A DNA stretch of 64,000 bases from positions 1 through 64,000 of the forward strand of contig JAFZRE010000006.1 in the NCBI GenBank assembly GCA_017620015.1. The letters run 5' to 3'. Position numbers and translations under genes: made by a program. Shown here one piece after another: positions 50,753 through 59,539 of this stretch (its first letter is position 1; each line of letters begins with the position of its first letter). The DNA comes from Bacteroidales bacterium. Lineage in GTDB: Bacteria > Bacteroidota > Bacteroidia > Bacteroidales > ML635J-15. Below the pieces are notes generated by a model. That model was not told the origin of the DNA and ran no database searches. It worked only from the letters and a program-made list of their open reading frames with translations.

Positions 50753-50782
50753 AATCAACCAATACAATTATGAAACACTAAG

Positions 50783-50854
50783 AGCGGGAAACGGGAGTCG
50801 AACCCGCGACCCTCAGCTTGGGAAGCTGATGTTCTACCACTGAACTATTCCCGC
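50783..50854 (-). tRNA. tRNA-Gly (anticodon CCC)
   Basis: On the minus strand the acceptor arm GCGGGAA (50854-50848) pairs with TTCCCGC (50790-50784). The anticodon arm TCAGC-TTCCCAA-GCTGA reads CCC, and the T loop contains GTTCGACTC. CCA is not encoded. A promoter lies just upstream. Confidence 0.96.
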
Positions 50855-50864
50855 TTTGGGAACG

Positions 50865-50892
50865 CAAAGATAATGATTATATCAGAATACAA
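50865..50892 (-). promoter_or_regulatory. Promoter of tRNA-Gly
   Basis: Minus-strand TTG at 50892-50890 and TATCTTTG at 50872-50865, 17 bases apart, ending 10 bases before the tRNA. Confidence 0.7.
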
Positions 50893-50971
50893 ACATATTT
50901 TTGTCACCAAACAAAAAAACGATGTCAAAAATTCAGAATGACAGACATCGTTTTTGTTTGTTTCCAGCAAC

Positions 50972-52759
50972 CTAGAATCCCACTTTTGCGTGCTGACCAA
51001 CAGCAAACCTCTCGTTCTTGCAGGCATCGACAATGAAGTTGAAATCGTGACACTCACCATTCAACACCTCGTCCATAACCACCTTGCATGCTATATTGTC
51101 GATTTCGCCACCAGAAAAGTCGTAGTCGGTAGCCAACTTGCGGCATTCATCGTCGCTGAGCCACGAAAGTTTGCTCTTCCAGATGCTTTTCTTGGCCTCA
51201 ATCGTCGGCTTGTCGAACTTCAACTTGAACAAGAAACGACGTTCGAAGGCTGGGTCAAGGTTGTCGGCAAGGTTGGTGGTGGCGATCAAAATGCCGTCAA
51301 GTTTTTCAAGTTCCTCAAGGATTATATTCTGAATTGCATTTTCTGTCTGTGCAACGTTAGACGAGTTGACATCCTTGCGCTTGCTGAACAATGCGTCGGC
51401 CTCGTTGAACAGAAGTATGGGCTTCTTCTCCTCGTTTTCGCACATTTCACGGTAATCAGTAAAGATGCGCTTGATAAGTTTTTCGCTCTCACCGAACCAG
51501 CACGACTTGCTTGCGCTTATGTCAACGTGATAGACCTTGCGACCAGTCTGACGTGCAATCTGCTTTGCTGTTTCGGTCTTTCCTGTACCTGGTGCACCAT
51601 AGAATATCACCGACACACCCTTTGGCATCGCTTCCTTTTCAAGGCGAGCCTGCAACTTGACAAAATTCTCATCCATAAGGCTTTTCGTGAGCGAATCTAT
51701 CTTCTTTCCAAAATCAGCCGAATAAAACAACTGTTTTTCCTTTATGCTTTCGGGAGTAGAAAGTTTCTTGTTGTTTTTCTGCTTCTGATACAAGTCAAGG
51801 TCATTCTCCAGAAATATTGACTTTCCCTTGTCGGCAAGAGAAAGGCTAACTTCCGACACAAAGGTGCCTTCCGACTTCTCTATCATGTTTGAATGAATAA
51901 GAATATGCTTCTTGCTAATAATCTCCGAACTCACCTTCATGCGCTTTTGAACCGAGTCGTAAATGTCGGAAAGCGTGCACTCTAATCCTGACTCATGGAA
52001 ACGCCTGTTTTCAACGAAATCGTTGCAACATATATAGAAAAGTGTACGCTCATCTGTCTTGTCCGAAATCTTCTTCACGTTCTGCACGAACTCCAAGCCA
52101 GCATTCTGCTCCTCGAGCTGCTCAACACAATCGAACAGACAGCGAGTCGTCATCGCTTCATCGCTTCTATCTTCGGCAAGGTCGGCCACGATATGGCAAA
52201 ACTCATACCTATCAATCATCTTCTTTTCCGGCCTTTCGTATGGCGAACTGCTTTGTATAGCCAAAGCCAGCGAACTTTCTACCTTGTACTGCTTCCTGTG
52301 ACCGCACATAATCCTCACAAACATAGCATTATCGACAAGGCTGTCGAAATGACTCTTTATTGGCATAAATTCTATAGCCTTAAGCCCCATAAAGTCGGCA
52401 ACGTCACTTGTATCAAACGGAGAATCGCGCTCCATTTCCTTGGTATAGGCAGCAACAAGCAACATAGCCTCCACTTCACCAATCCCAAAATACTTGGCAA
52501 ACGACACTATCTCCGCCTTCAATGACTTAACATCCGACTTTTTCAACGACGGTTCGCTATGCGAGCGCGAACGGCCTCTGCCCATCCCAAACATAGGACG
52601 GTCATCAGACGATTCTTCATCCTTGGGAAACGTTACCTTCGGATAGAAATCAGGCATAAACTCGTGAAGCATTATGATGTTGCTTCCCTCCAACTTCTTC
52701 GAGATTTCACAGAACGACATCAAAGCACTGAACTTGGTTTCTTTTGTAATTTTCTTCAT
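50972..52759 (-). CDS. AAA-family ATPase with long N-terminal region
   Basis: About 595 residues from MKKITKETKF. The N-terminal 340 residues are helical without a recognised domain; an RSRSHS basic stretch lies near 65. A single AAA module follows: Walker A GAPGTGKTE (Lys394), Walker B ILLFNEADALF with Asn452 where Asp is usual and Glu453 retained, sensor 1 IATTN, and arginine fingers FERRF. This pattern belongs to a widespread group of stand-alone bacterial AAA proteins, probably protein remodellers; the target is unknown. It is alone between tRNA-Gly and a long leader. An in-frame ATG at 52786 is possible. Confidence 0.8.
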   Translation of the reverse strand: MKKITKETKFSALMSFCEISKKLEGSNIIMLHEFMPDFYPKVTFPKDEESSDDRPMFGMGRGRSRSHSEPSLKKSDVKSLKAEIVSFAKYFGIGEVEAMLLVAAYTKEMERDSPFDTSDVADFMGLKAIEFMPIKSHFDSLVDNAMFVRIMCGHRKQYKVESSLALAIQSSSPYERPEKKMIDRYEFCHIVADLAEDRSDEAMTTRCLFDCVEQLEEQNAGLEFVQNVKKISDKTDERTLFYICCNDFVENRRFHESGLECTLSDIYDSVQKRMKVSSEIISKKHILIHSNMIEKSEGTFVSEVSLSLADKGKSIFLENDLDLYQKQKNNKKLSTPESIKEKQLFYSADFGKKIDSLTKSLMDENFVKLQARLEKEAMPKGVSVIFYGAPGTGKTETAKQIARQTGRKVYHVDISASKSCWFGESEKLIKRIFTDYREMCENEEKKPILLFNEADALFSKRKDVNSSNVAQTENAIQNIILEELEKLDGILIATTNLADNLDPAFERRFLFKLKFDKPTIEAKKSIWKSKLSWLSDDECRKLATDYDFSGGEIDNIACKVVMDEVLNGECHDFNFIVDACKNERFAVGQHAKVGF

Positions 52760-53092
52760 ATTTTTTCTTTTTTTATGGTTAAACAAAACTCAAAATTCTG
52801 CGCAAAACTACACACAGCATACGACAAAATCTGTCGCAACTAATGCGGTGCAAATTTTTTTCGTTAGTAATATAACTAACTCGGGCTAAAAATTAACCAT
52901 CAAATCGGTTTATATATAATTTCTTTGGCTTTCATTTCTTTTTCATTTTTTCAGTTCACAAAAGTAATACATTTCTGGCAAATGACCAAATATTTTGGGA
53001 AGTTTTTGCAATATTAACACAAAAATAGATGGAAACTGGTCAAAATCACCCAATTCCAAATTTCTAATGTTATAAATGGAAAAAACAGCTTG
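52760..53092. other. Long leader and promoter region of the AAA ATPase gene
   Basis: No gene seen. Two minus-strand -7-like elements occur: TAGTTTTG at 52803-52810 (leader about 40 bases) and TACTTTTG at 52959-52966 (leader about 195 bases). A small hairpin CGACA/TGTCG lies between them near 52821-52835. No known riboswitch fold was recognised. Confidence 0.6.
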
Positions 53093-53770
53093 CTACTTGA
53101 AGCTATAACCCACCCCGATATAATAAATATTTGCAGGATTCTTCACCTGCACCTCGTTGTCGGCACGAAGGTAAAAATCGAAAGAATTGTTCTTGTTTAG
53201 CCTATAATTCACACCGACAACTGTACGCATTTCGTCAATGAAACGCGCATCTTTCTTGTACATACGGATAAACATCTCGGTAGAAGCGTACAACTTGACC
53301 GGCTTGCTGAAGAAACTATACGAAATCTCAAACCTGTTGCGAACGTATGTCTTTGGATTGAACTTATGCTCGGCGCGTGATTCATCGTAAAATGATGCCT
53401 GATACTTTGACCGTAACGACAACTTGAAACTCCTTATCTTTTCGGAATAAGTAAGTCCGCCACTCACTCGATAGCGATTCTCCATGTAAGTTTCTCTATT
53501 TTTTAGGATATAGTCGAAGTCGGCAGAAACCTTGAAGCGGCTTTTCCAAAACGAGTATCCAAGACCAGCAGAAGCCTTGAAACGGTTAAATTCGGTAAAG
53601 TTGCCAGAAGTCTTCACTTCGCCCTCGACCGAATAGCCAAATCCCTTTACAATTTTGCCAGAATATCCAGCGCCAACAATAGCGCCAAAATCGGTTGTCT
53701 GCGCATACACCGAAATGTATGGCAGACAAACCATTATAACAAACAATAATATGATGCTACCTTTCTTCAA
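53093..53770 (-). CDS. DUF2490 outer-membrane protein
   Basis: 225 residues with signal peptide MKKGSIILLFVIMVCLPYISVYA, cleaved before QTTDFG. A barrel-like series of strands is typical of DUF2490 (FNRFKASAGLGYSFW, YMENRYRVSGGLTYS, FYLRADNEVQVKNP, YYIGVGYSF). The start codon is TTG: upstream in-frame sequence reaches a stop after ten codons, and no usable ATG keeps the signal peptide. It lies 102 bp after the DUF4956 gene across a hairpin repeat, so co-transcription is possible but weaker. Confidence 0.8.
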   Translation of the reverse strand: MKKGSIILLFVIMVCLPYISVYAQTTDFGAIVGAGYSGKIVKGFGYSVEGEVKTSGNFTEFNRFKASAGLGYSFWKSRFKVSADFDYILKNRETYMENRYRVSGGLTYSEKIRSFKLSLRSKYQASFYDESRAEHKFNPKTYVRNRFEISYSFFSKPVKLYASTEMFIRMYKKDARFIDEMRTVVGVNYRLNKNNSFDFYLRADNEVQVKNPANIYYIGVGYSFK

Positions 53771-53822
53771 ATTTTATGATTCTAACATTGTCGCATCTCG
53801 TAATTACTGGAACATACGGACT

Positions 53823-53861
53823 ACCCTTCGACCCTTCGGCTACGCTCAGGGGGCGAAGGGT
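53823..53861 (-). repeat. Hairpin ACCCTTCG...CGAAGGGT after the DUF4956 gene
   Basis: Outer eight-base arms enclose a second stem CCCTTCGGC...CTCAGGG. It lies 11 bases past the DUF4956 stop. With no T-run it is a repeat rather than a clear terminator. Related to 6319-6337. Confidence 0.75.
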
Positions 53862-53872
53862 TAGGATGCAGT

Positions 53873-54736
53873 TTATTTCATGAAATCCTTATGCTTGACC
53901 ATAGTGTCGATGCTGTTGATTTGGTCGCTGATAGGTGTGTAGTAAATCTTTATGTAGGCAACATCGCGCAGGAAATCAATGTGACCGACTTCGATTCGCT
54001 GGATGTCGAGACCTGTGCGTTCCTTTAGATCGGCAATAAGTTCGTCCTCGCGGCCGTGCTTTACAAGTTCGATGCGCTCGTAGAGTACAATCTTGGTTGC
54101 CACGTGCTTAATTGCCTTGTTGCCGTCGAAGATGACGATTACAATGATAAACAGCACATTAACAGCCAACAAGTTGATGTATCCGTGGCTCATCGCCAGA
54201 CCATTGATTACCGAAATGCCAATAATCACAAACAGATAGGTCATCTCGCGGATTGGCAAAGGCTCGGTACGGTAGCGGATAAGTCCGAAGATGGCGAACA
54301 GACCCATTGCGAAGCCCATTGCAAGGTTAACGTTGTTGAGCAGGTTCATCAGCAGGAATACCGTCGTACCGAACAGCATAAAAGTGAAATAATAATCCTT
54401 GCGCTTGCTCTTTCGGTAGTACAGGAAATGCACTATCAGCCAGCAGATTATAATGTTCACAAGAAACAAAACGAACATCGAGAGAAGACTATCCTTGTTC
54501 CACAGCGGAATGCCAAGAATGTCGTTTGGCGATGCTATTGCAGTCATCTCGTCGGCAAACTCGCGGGCAATGTCTGGGTCGAAATCCATATTGTCGGCAA
54601 CGTCGGATGGAGTTTCAGCAACCTCAGCGACTGCCTCTTCATTATTATTTTCGTCTGACACAATGTCAGTATTTTGTGCAAAACATCCAAAACTCAGCAA
54701 CATAGTTGCTGCTAACAGAAAAAATAATTTCTTCAT
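53873..54736 (-). CDS. DUF4956 membrane protein with signal peptide
   Basis: 287 residues. Signal peptide MKKLFFLLAATMLLSFGCFA and an acidic exported stretch (to about residue 78) precede four membrane segments (about 85-108, 117-135, 140-155, 165-195). A cytoplasmic domain follows (YERIELVKHGREDELIADLKERTGLDIQ and RIEVGHIDFLRDVAYIKIYY). The core FAIFGLIRYRTEPLPIREMTYLFVIIGIS is the DUF4956 signature. The family co-occurs with VTC-type polyphosphate polymerases, and here its start overlaps the VTC gene stop by 4 bp. Function unknown; a channel or scaffold for the polymer is one possibility. Confidence 0.85.
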   Translation of the reverse strand: MKKLFFLLAATMLLSFGCFAQNTDIVSDENNNEEAVAEVAETPSDVADNMDFDPDIAREFADEMTAIASPNDILGIPLWNKDSLLSMFVLFLVNIIICWLIVHFLYYRKSKRKDYYFTFMLFGTTVFLLMNLLNNVNLAMGFAMGLFAIFGLIRYRTEPLPIREMTYLFVIIGISVINGLAMSHGYINLLAVNVLFIIVIVIFDGNKAIKHVATKIVLYERIELVKHGREDELIADLKERTGLDIQRIEVGHIDFLRDVAYIKIYYTPISDQINSIDTMVKHKDFMK

Positions 54737-55509
54737 ATCAATTTTATATTACATAGTTTTTCAATATAGCGCATCTTACGGCGGAAACGGTTCATCTTCG
54801 CATCAGGATTTGTCAAAAAAGTCCCAAGGCAATACTTGCTTATGCGTTTCTGATGGATGCGAAGGTCGAGCAGCACATCACGGAAATATGACGGGCACAG
54901 TCCGTCCTGCTTCAACTCGACAATGACAAGGTTTGGAATGCAAGCCGACCTGCCAGTTACCCTGTTTATTAGGTTCACATTCATATCGATGGTAAGACGC
55001 TCGGTTTTCTCGACATTCACAAGGGTTATGCGCTCGAATTTGTTTTCAAGAACAGGACTTAGCGTATTCACATCGTAGTGCAGAAATTCCGAAACGAAAC
55101 TTCTGTTTTCATCACGGCTAAGCATATCGTTGAAATCGTCCGGATTCATCGGGATGCGTTTTTTCTTAGTGCGCCCCTTGTTGTTCTTGTTCTTGATTTC
55201 GCAGAAGGCGATTCCGCTATCGACATAAATGCGGGCGCGTAGTTTCTGCCTGTTTAACTTGCGGTTGTGATGCGCAATGTACATTTTAAGATCGGCGGTA
55301 TCGTAATAGAGCGTGTTGTAGTCGGCAATCCTGCGCCCTTCGTTGAACTGCACGAAATACCGTCCGTGTATCCTGTCCAGGATTTCGACAAGCTGCTCGG
55401 TCGTCACAAGAAACTTTGTATCGACCCTGTTCATCAACTTAACCTTTTCCATTTCGGCAAGGGTTATGGTGTCGAACAACTGCAACTTATCTTCAATCTG
55501 CGACAACAT
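54733..55509 (-). CDS. VTC-domain polyphosphate polymerase-like protein
   Basis: 258 residues, a single VTC domain (the triphosphate-tunnel fold of yeast Vtc4, which builds inorganic polyphosphate from ATP). Tunnel residues visible: RVDTKF (Arg28, Lys32), YNTLYYDT, KLRARIY (Arg91, Arg93), FCEIKNK (Glu104, Lys106), FERIT (Arg160), RLTIDMN (Arg171, Asp175), VELKQDG (Glu198, Lys200) and RISKYC (Ser224, Lys225). All are present, so activity is likely. It lacks SPX or membrane parts, and DUF4956 next door may provide the membrane partner. The operon placement links it to exported beta-helix and T9SS proteins. Confidence 0.87.
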   Translation of the reverse strand: MLSQIEDKLQLFDTITLAEMEKVKLMNRVDTKFLVTTEQLVEILDRIHGRYFVQFNEGRRIADYNTLYYDTADLKMYIAHHNRKLNRQKLRARIYVDSGIAFCEIKNKNNKGRTKKKRIPMNPDDFNDMLSRDENRSFVSEFLHYDVNTLSPVLENKFERITLVNVEKTERLTIDMNVNLINRVTGRSACIPNLVIVELKQDGLCPSYFRDVLLDLRIHQKRISKYCLGTFLTNPDAKMNRFRRKMRYIEKLCNIKLI

Positions 55510-55922
55510 TACTGCTTATCAAAAATATACTCAAATTCCTTCACGGTTTCGAGCTTGCCGTTGGGGAAATAATTGTACTGCTTCTTCTTGCTTCCGTCGG
55601 GATAGTATTCGAACTTACGGATACGCACCGGCTTGTTGCGGCTGTCGTATTCGACCTCCTTTATGCACTTGCCCACGGTGTTGTACTCGAATGTCACACG
55701 CGATTTCTGTCCGTAGTTGGCGTATTCGATTTCCTCAATCTTGAAGCCGTTGGCATCGTACTTTGTCACGTGGTCGAGAAAACGTGTTTTTGTAGCTTGA
55801 TTTTCGTTCCATTCCTTTATGGTAAGGCCTTTGCGCTTCTCACGCTTTTCCTCGGTTGTCTGTGCGCAAACGACAAAAGCCGACATCATCAGCACAAGTA
55901 TTATTGCAAGTGTTCTTTTCAT
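55509..55922 (-). CDS. Small exported protein with YD/MORN-like repeats
   Basis: 137 residues. Signal peptide MKRTLAIILVLMMSAFVVCA precedes a basic linker (EEKREKRKGLTIKEW). Four short beta-hairpin repeats follow: TKYDANGFKIEEIEY, FEYNTVGKCIKEVEY, FEYYPDGSKKKQYNY and GKLETVKEFEY, resembling YD/RHS-type or toxin-antitoxin MORN-variant repeats. It overlaps the VTC start by one base. Function unknown. Confidence 0.7.
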   Translation of the reverse strand: MKRTLAIILVLMMSAFVVCAQTTEEKREKRKGLTIKEWNENQATKTRFLDHVTKYDANGFKIEEIEYANYGQKSRVTFEYNTVGKCIKEVEYDSRNKPVRIRKFEYYPDGSKKKQYNYFPNGKLETVKEFEYIFDKQ

Positions 55923-55925
55923 ATC

Positions 55926-56636
55926 CTATACGTTTAAAACAATTTTAATTGTATCGGCAATCTCATAGATTTCTCCGGCATTCTCAACCTTTACGCTACG
56001 AGTTACAGTATCGGGAATTTCGTTCAGATTCTCGGTAAAAGTGAAAATAGTATAGTCGCCAGGAGTAATTTTCTGGAAATAGAAATAGCCGTCCATACCC
56101 ACGCGTACATCGTCGAAATGATACAATTCCGTATCGCGCTTGATGAACACACGCTGGTCGTAAGCCCAGCCTTCGCCACGATAGTTGCTGTTGTGGTAAT
56201 AGCGAGCATAAACACGTCCCTTTATCATCGAAGTGCCATAAGCCTTGCCCTCGTGGATATAGATTGTCGGAACGGTTGCAGTTGCACCCTTCTTCAACTC
56301 AACCTCCTGCGAAACTGCGATTTTTTCACCGTCGGGCTTGGTAGAATAGGCAAAAATTGTGTATTTGCCAGGATTCATATACTTGAAACGGTAATGCCCC
56401 TTGTCGTCGGTTTCGACATCATCGCCATAGAAGGTATCGTCGCCATAAACAATGAAAACATCAACCTTTGCCGCCACGGTAGTGTCGGTTTCAAGGTTAT
56501 AGTTGTCGTCGGGGTGTAAAACGCGCATGACATCACCTTCGATGATGCCAGTGCCGCCCTCGCCTTCGTCCCTGTTGCACGAGTTAAGTGCAACAAGGAG
56601 AAGTACCGAGAGAAATATTGAAAAAATTCTATTCAT
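55926..56636 (-). CDS. Lipoprotein with two transthyretin/CNA-B-like modules
   Basis: 236 residues. Lipobox LNSC (Cys20) is followed by an acidic Gly-rich linker (NRDEGEGGTG). Two beta-sandwich modules of the carboxypeptidase-regulatory type carry GHYRFKYMNPGKYTIFAYS and DGYFYFQKITPGDYTIFTFT. Such modules are often stalks or adhesion scaffolds. It is 3 bp upstream of the YD-like gene and 17 bp downstream of the beta-helix gene. Confidence 0.75.
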   Translation of the reverse strand: MNRIFSIFLSVLLLVALNSCNRDEGEGGTGIIEGDVMRVLHPDDNYNLETDTTVAAKVDVFIVYGDDTFYGDDVETDDKGHYRFKYMNPGKYTIFAYSTKPDGEKIAVSQEVELKKGATATVPTIYIHEGKAYGTSMIKGRVYARYYHNSNYRGEGWAYDQRVFIKRDTELYHFDDVRVGMDGYFYFQKITPGDYTIFTFTENLNEIPDTVTRSVKVENAGEIYEIADTIKIVLNV

Positions 56637-56653
56637 GTTTTAATTATTTTCAA

Positions 56654-59539
56654 TTACGGTGCTGCGGTTATTGATGTCGCATTACCAGAAGTTGTTACAG
56701 TAGCACCAGTATAAAAACCATGCCAACTTTCACCGCCATTTATTGTGGCAGTTGTGTATATTGAATAAGTGCCTGACGAAAGTGAAGTGCTGGAGAATGC
56801 GAATCCGCCATTGCCACCAGGTGGCTTTGTTCCTGTGCCATAGTTAGTTTCCCAGCCATTGCCGGTAATCGACGACGGACCCTTGTAAACAAGAACGACA
56901 TTGTTGCTTGCGTCCTTGATAACAATAGTAGATGTCATTGAGTACGACGATGAAGAAGAACTTCCGCCACCCCATGGGTTACCACCACCTGATGAAGAAG
57001 TTAATAAATACTTCTGGTTGTTCTGCATTGTAGGAGTAGCATTGCCACCGCTACCGCCAGACCAAACACCCATAGAACCGCCGAATGCAACTATTGTTGC
57101 TCCGCTGATTGTAAGAGAGTGAGAAGCCTGTTCGCCAAGGTCACAGTCGAGAGCCTGTTCGTGTCCCGAACCGCCAGCAATAATAAGTCCGCCCGAGAAT
57201 ACAGTGCTTGTTCCATTGTTGTCGAGAGCATCGCTTCCAGTACCATAAACCCAAACCTTACCGCCAGAGATTTCCAGATAGTTGGTAGAGTTCAAGCAGT
57301 CGTCAGCAGCATTAACCTCAACGATACCGCCCTTAATGAGCATCTGATTCTTGCTCTCGATACCTTCGTGCTTTGCATATACAGCAACGCGACCGCTATT
57401 GATGATAACATTGCCCATACACTTTATGCCCTTTGGATTGCCAGAATAACCGCTACTGCTACTACCACCACCAGGGAATCCACCACCTGAACTAGCATTA
57501 ACAGCAGTACCCGATGCTGTAACTTCAATATTTATAAGGTTGTCGGCAGCATTTTCGCGACCAACAACAAGGTTGCCATTGATTTTCATACCACGACCGC
57601 CTTTGCCTGTAGATGTACAAATAATTGTTCCACCATAAATGAATGCATTACCATCAGCCTTGATGCAAACTGGCGAATAACCATCTGAAGTAGTGATTGT
57701 TGCGCCATTGCCAGCAGTTGTGAAGTTCATTGTACCGCCATTGATTGTCAGTACGCCATCGGAAGAAATTGCACGACCGCCAGTATTGGCACTTGTGCAA
57801 TTTACGGTAATGTTTCCGCCATTGATTGTTGTGGTATTGCCTTTTATTGCCAAGCAATATGCAGGGTCGCTATTTGTTACAACTGTTGATCCAGATGCTG
57901 TTATATTCATTGTACCGCCAGCGACAAGCATTGTCTGGTCGGCCTTGAAGCCCTTTGAAGCATTGCCCGAAAGTGTCATAGTGATATCACCATCTTCAAC
58001 ATCTATTGCACCGTCACACGAGAAACCCTTGCTAGTTACGCCGCTACAAGTAACAGTATAAGTTCCGCCGTTGATATTCAATGTCTGGTCGGCTTTTACT
58101 GCCTTTGAGTCGGAACCAGTTGCACGAAGTGTGTATGTACCACCATTAAGGTTTACAATATTGTCGCACGAAATGCCCTTGCTGTCTGTTCCACTGCAAG
58201 TAAGGTCGAGAGTTCCTCCATATATGTCAACAGAAACATCGCTCTTGATACAAGCGGCGCTGTATGTGTCGGCAACATTCGATGAATTTGTGTATGAACC
58301 GCCGTTACCAGCAACCGACAAAGTGACAGAACCGCCACTCATGCTATATAAATTGTCGGTAGAAATTGCTCTTGCACCATCGTTCGACGACGGACAGGTA
58401 ATTGTAAGTTCGCCATTGGTAACATACATATTGGTTGCCTTGATTCCCGTGCAGTACGACGGGTCACCAGCAGTAACAACGGCAGCGCCCGAAGCAGTAA
58501 TAGTTGTATTACCGCCAGCAATGTAAACTATGGTCGATTTTATTGCCTTTGTCTGTGCGCCCGAAGCAGTAAGGTTGTGTGTTCCGCCCTGTATTGTCAG
58601 AGTATCGCACTTCAAACCTTTGCAATCGGCATTTGCAACCGTCATAGTGAGCGAACCGCCCATCAACTTGATTGTAGCTTGGTCGGCATGAAGTTCCTGA
58701 TTGCCATATTCAGCCTCTATACCATCGCTACCGAAACCGCTTACACTGACATTACCACCGTACATTCTGAAATTGTTTGCGTGTATGCCGTCCTTAACAG
58801 CTGCGGTAACATTTATTGTACCAGTGTAAACGTTAATATGTGCATCGCTATTGATACCATGCTGCTTATTACCAGCAACATTGAGAGTACCATTACCATA
58901 AACCTCGATAGAACCTTCGCAAAGCAAAGCGGCCTTGAATTCACTTGTCGAACCGTCGGCAAGCGAGTTGGTTGTACCGTCCTCAAGGATAAGCTTTACG
59001 CGCTTGTCCGAAGGAACATTTATAGCCGCGCCTGTAGGATTGGTTATGTTTGCGCCATTGAGACGAAGGTCGAACTTGTTGTCGGTATTAATGGTAAGCG
59101 AACCGTCGGCAGTTGTACCTGCCACAACAATAGTGCGGTCTTCGGTTCCCGATGCAGCACTTACTGAAACATCTTCGCCATTGCAAGAAACCGTTATTCC
59201 TCTGCTCGACCACGGATTTACCACACCGACAGCACCACCATTGGTATATGTAATGTAAATCCAGTCGCCATCATCTTGCGGCTGCGGCTCGTCACCGTCT
59301 AGCGACTGCATATAAAGCACAATGCTGTCGATTCCCATTACAGGAAAACTGAACGGAGTTTCTCCATTAATATTTGTATATGCGCTTGAAGTTCCCGTAG
59401 GAAGGAAACTTACGCTGTCAACATTCTCTATTGTCTTTGTATATATGACATTCCCATTGCTATAGTATAGGAGCTTGTTCTGTGCCGAAATAGACAGCAC
59501 AGCCAAGACAAATGCCAAAACTGCTACTATCTTTTTCAT
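56654..59539 (-). CDS. Cthe_2159-type carbohydrate-binding beta-helix protein
   Basis: 961 residues. Signal peptide MKKIVAVLAFVLAVLSISA and a short N-terminal domain (KTIENVDSVSFLP) are followed by a very regular parallel beta-helix of Gly/Asn/Thr-rich rungs from about 115 to 850. Recurrent words are KGISCDNIVNLNGGTYTLRA, KAIKSTIVYIAGGNTTITA and ALDCDLG. This matches the Cthe_2159/DUF4353 family; the founding clostridial protein binds acidic plant polysaccharide (pectin) and calcium. Near the C-terminus are Gly/Ser-rich loops (GGGNPWGGGSSSSSS). No T9SS tail is present on this chain, but the gene immediately upstream encodes a small protein that has one. Confidence 0.85.
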   Translation of the reverse strand: MKKIVAVLAFVLAVLSISAQNKLLYYSNGNVIYTKTIENVDSVSFLPTGTSSAYTNINGETPFSFPVMGIDSIVLYMQSLDGDEPQPQDDGDWIYITYTNGGAVGVVNPWSSRGITVSCNGEDVSVSAASGTEDRTIVVAGTTADGSLTINTDNKFDLRLNGANITNPTGAAINVPSDKRVKLILEDGTTNSLADGSTSEFKAALLCEGSIEVYGNGTLNVAGNKQHGINSDAHINVYTGTINVTAAVKDGIHANNFRMYGGNVSVSGFGSDGIEAEYGNQELHADQATIKLMGGSLTMTVANADCKGLKCDTLTIQGGTHNLTASGAQTKAIKSTIVYIAGGNTTITASGAAVVTAGDPSYCTGIKATNMYVTNGELTITCPSSNDGARAISTDNLYSMSGGSVTLSVAGNGGSYTNSSNVADTYSAACIKSDVSVDIYGGTLDLTCSGTDSKGISCDNIVNLNGGTYTLRATGSDSKAVKADQTLNINGGTYTVTCSGVTSKGFSCDGAIDVEDGDITMTLSGNASKGFKADQTMLVAGGTMNITASGSTVVTNSDPAYCLAIKGNTTTINGGNITVNCTSANTGGRAISSDGVLTINGGTMNFTTAGNGATITTSDGYSPVCIKADGNAFIYGGTIICTSTGKGGRGMKINGNLVVGRENAADNLINIEVTASGTAVNASSGGGFPGGGSSSSGYSGNPKGIKCMGNVIINSGRVAVYAKHEGIESKNQMLIKGGIVEVNAADDCLNSTNYLEISGGKVWVYGTGSDALDNNGTSTVFSGGLIIAGGSGHEQALDCDLGEQASHSLTISGATIVAFGGSMGVWSGGSGGNATPTMQNNQKYLLTSSSGGGNPWGGGSSSSSSYSMTSTIVIKDASNNVVLVYKGPSSITGNGWETNYGTGTKPPGGNGGFAFSSTSLSSGTYSIYTTATINGGESWHGFYTGATVTTSGNATSITAAP

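Noticed and set aside
50972-52786. AAA ATPase gene as part of a phage or defence island
   Set aside because: Neighbours are nadB, tRNA-Gly and a DUF2490 barrel; no nuclease, integrase, helicase or toxin gene is adjacent.
57119-59258. Plus-strand frames opposite the beta-helix gene
   Set aside because: Antisense shadows of the repetitive helix; no start signals or families.
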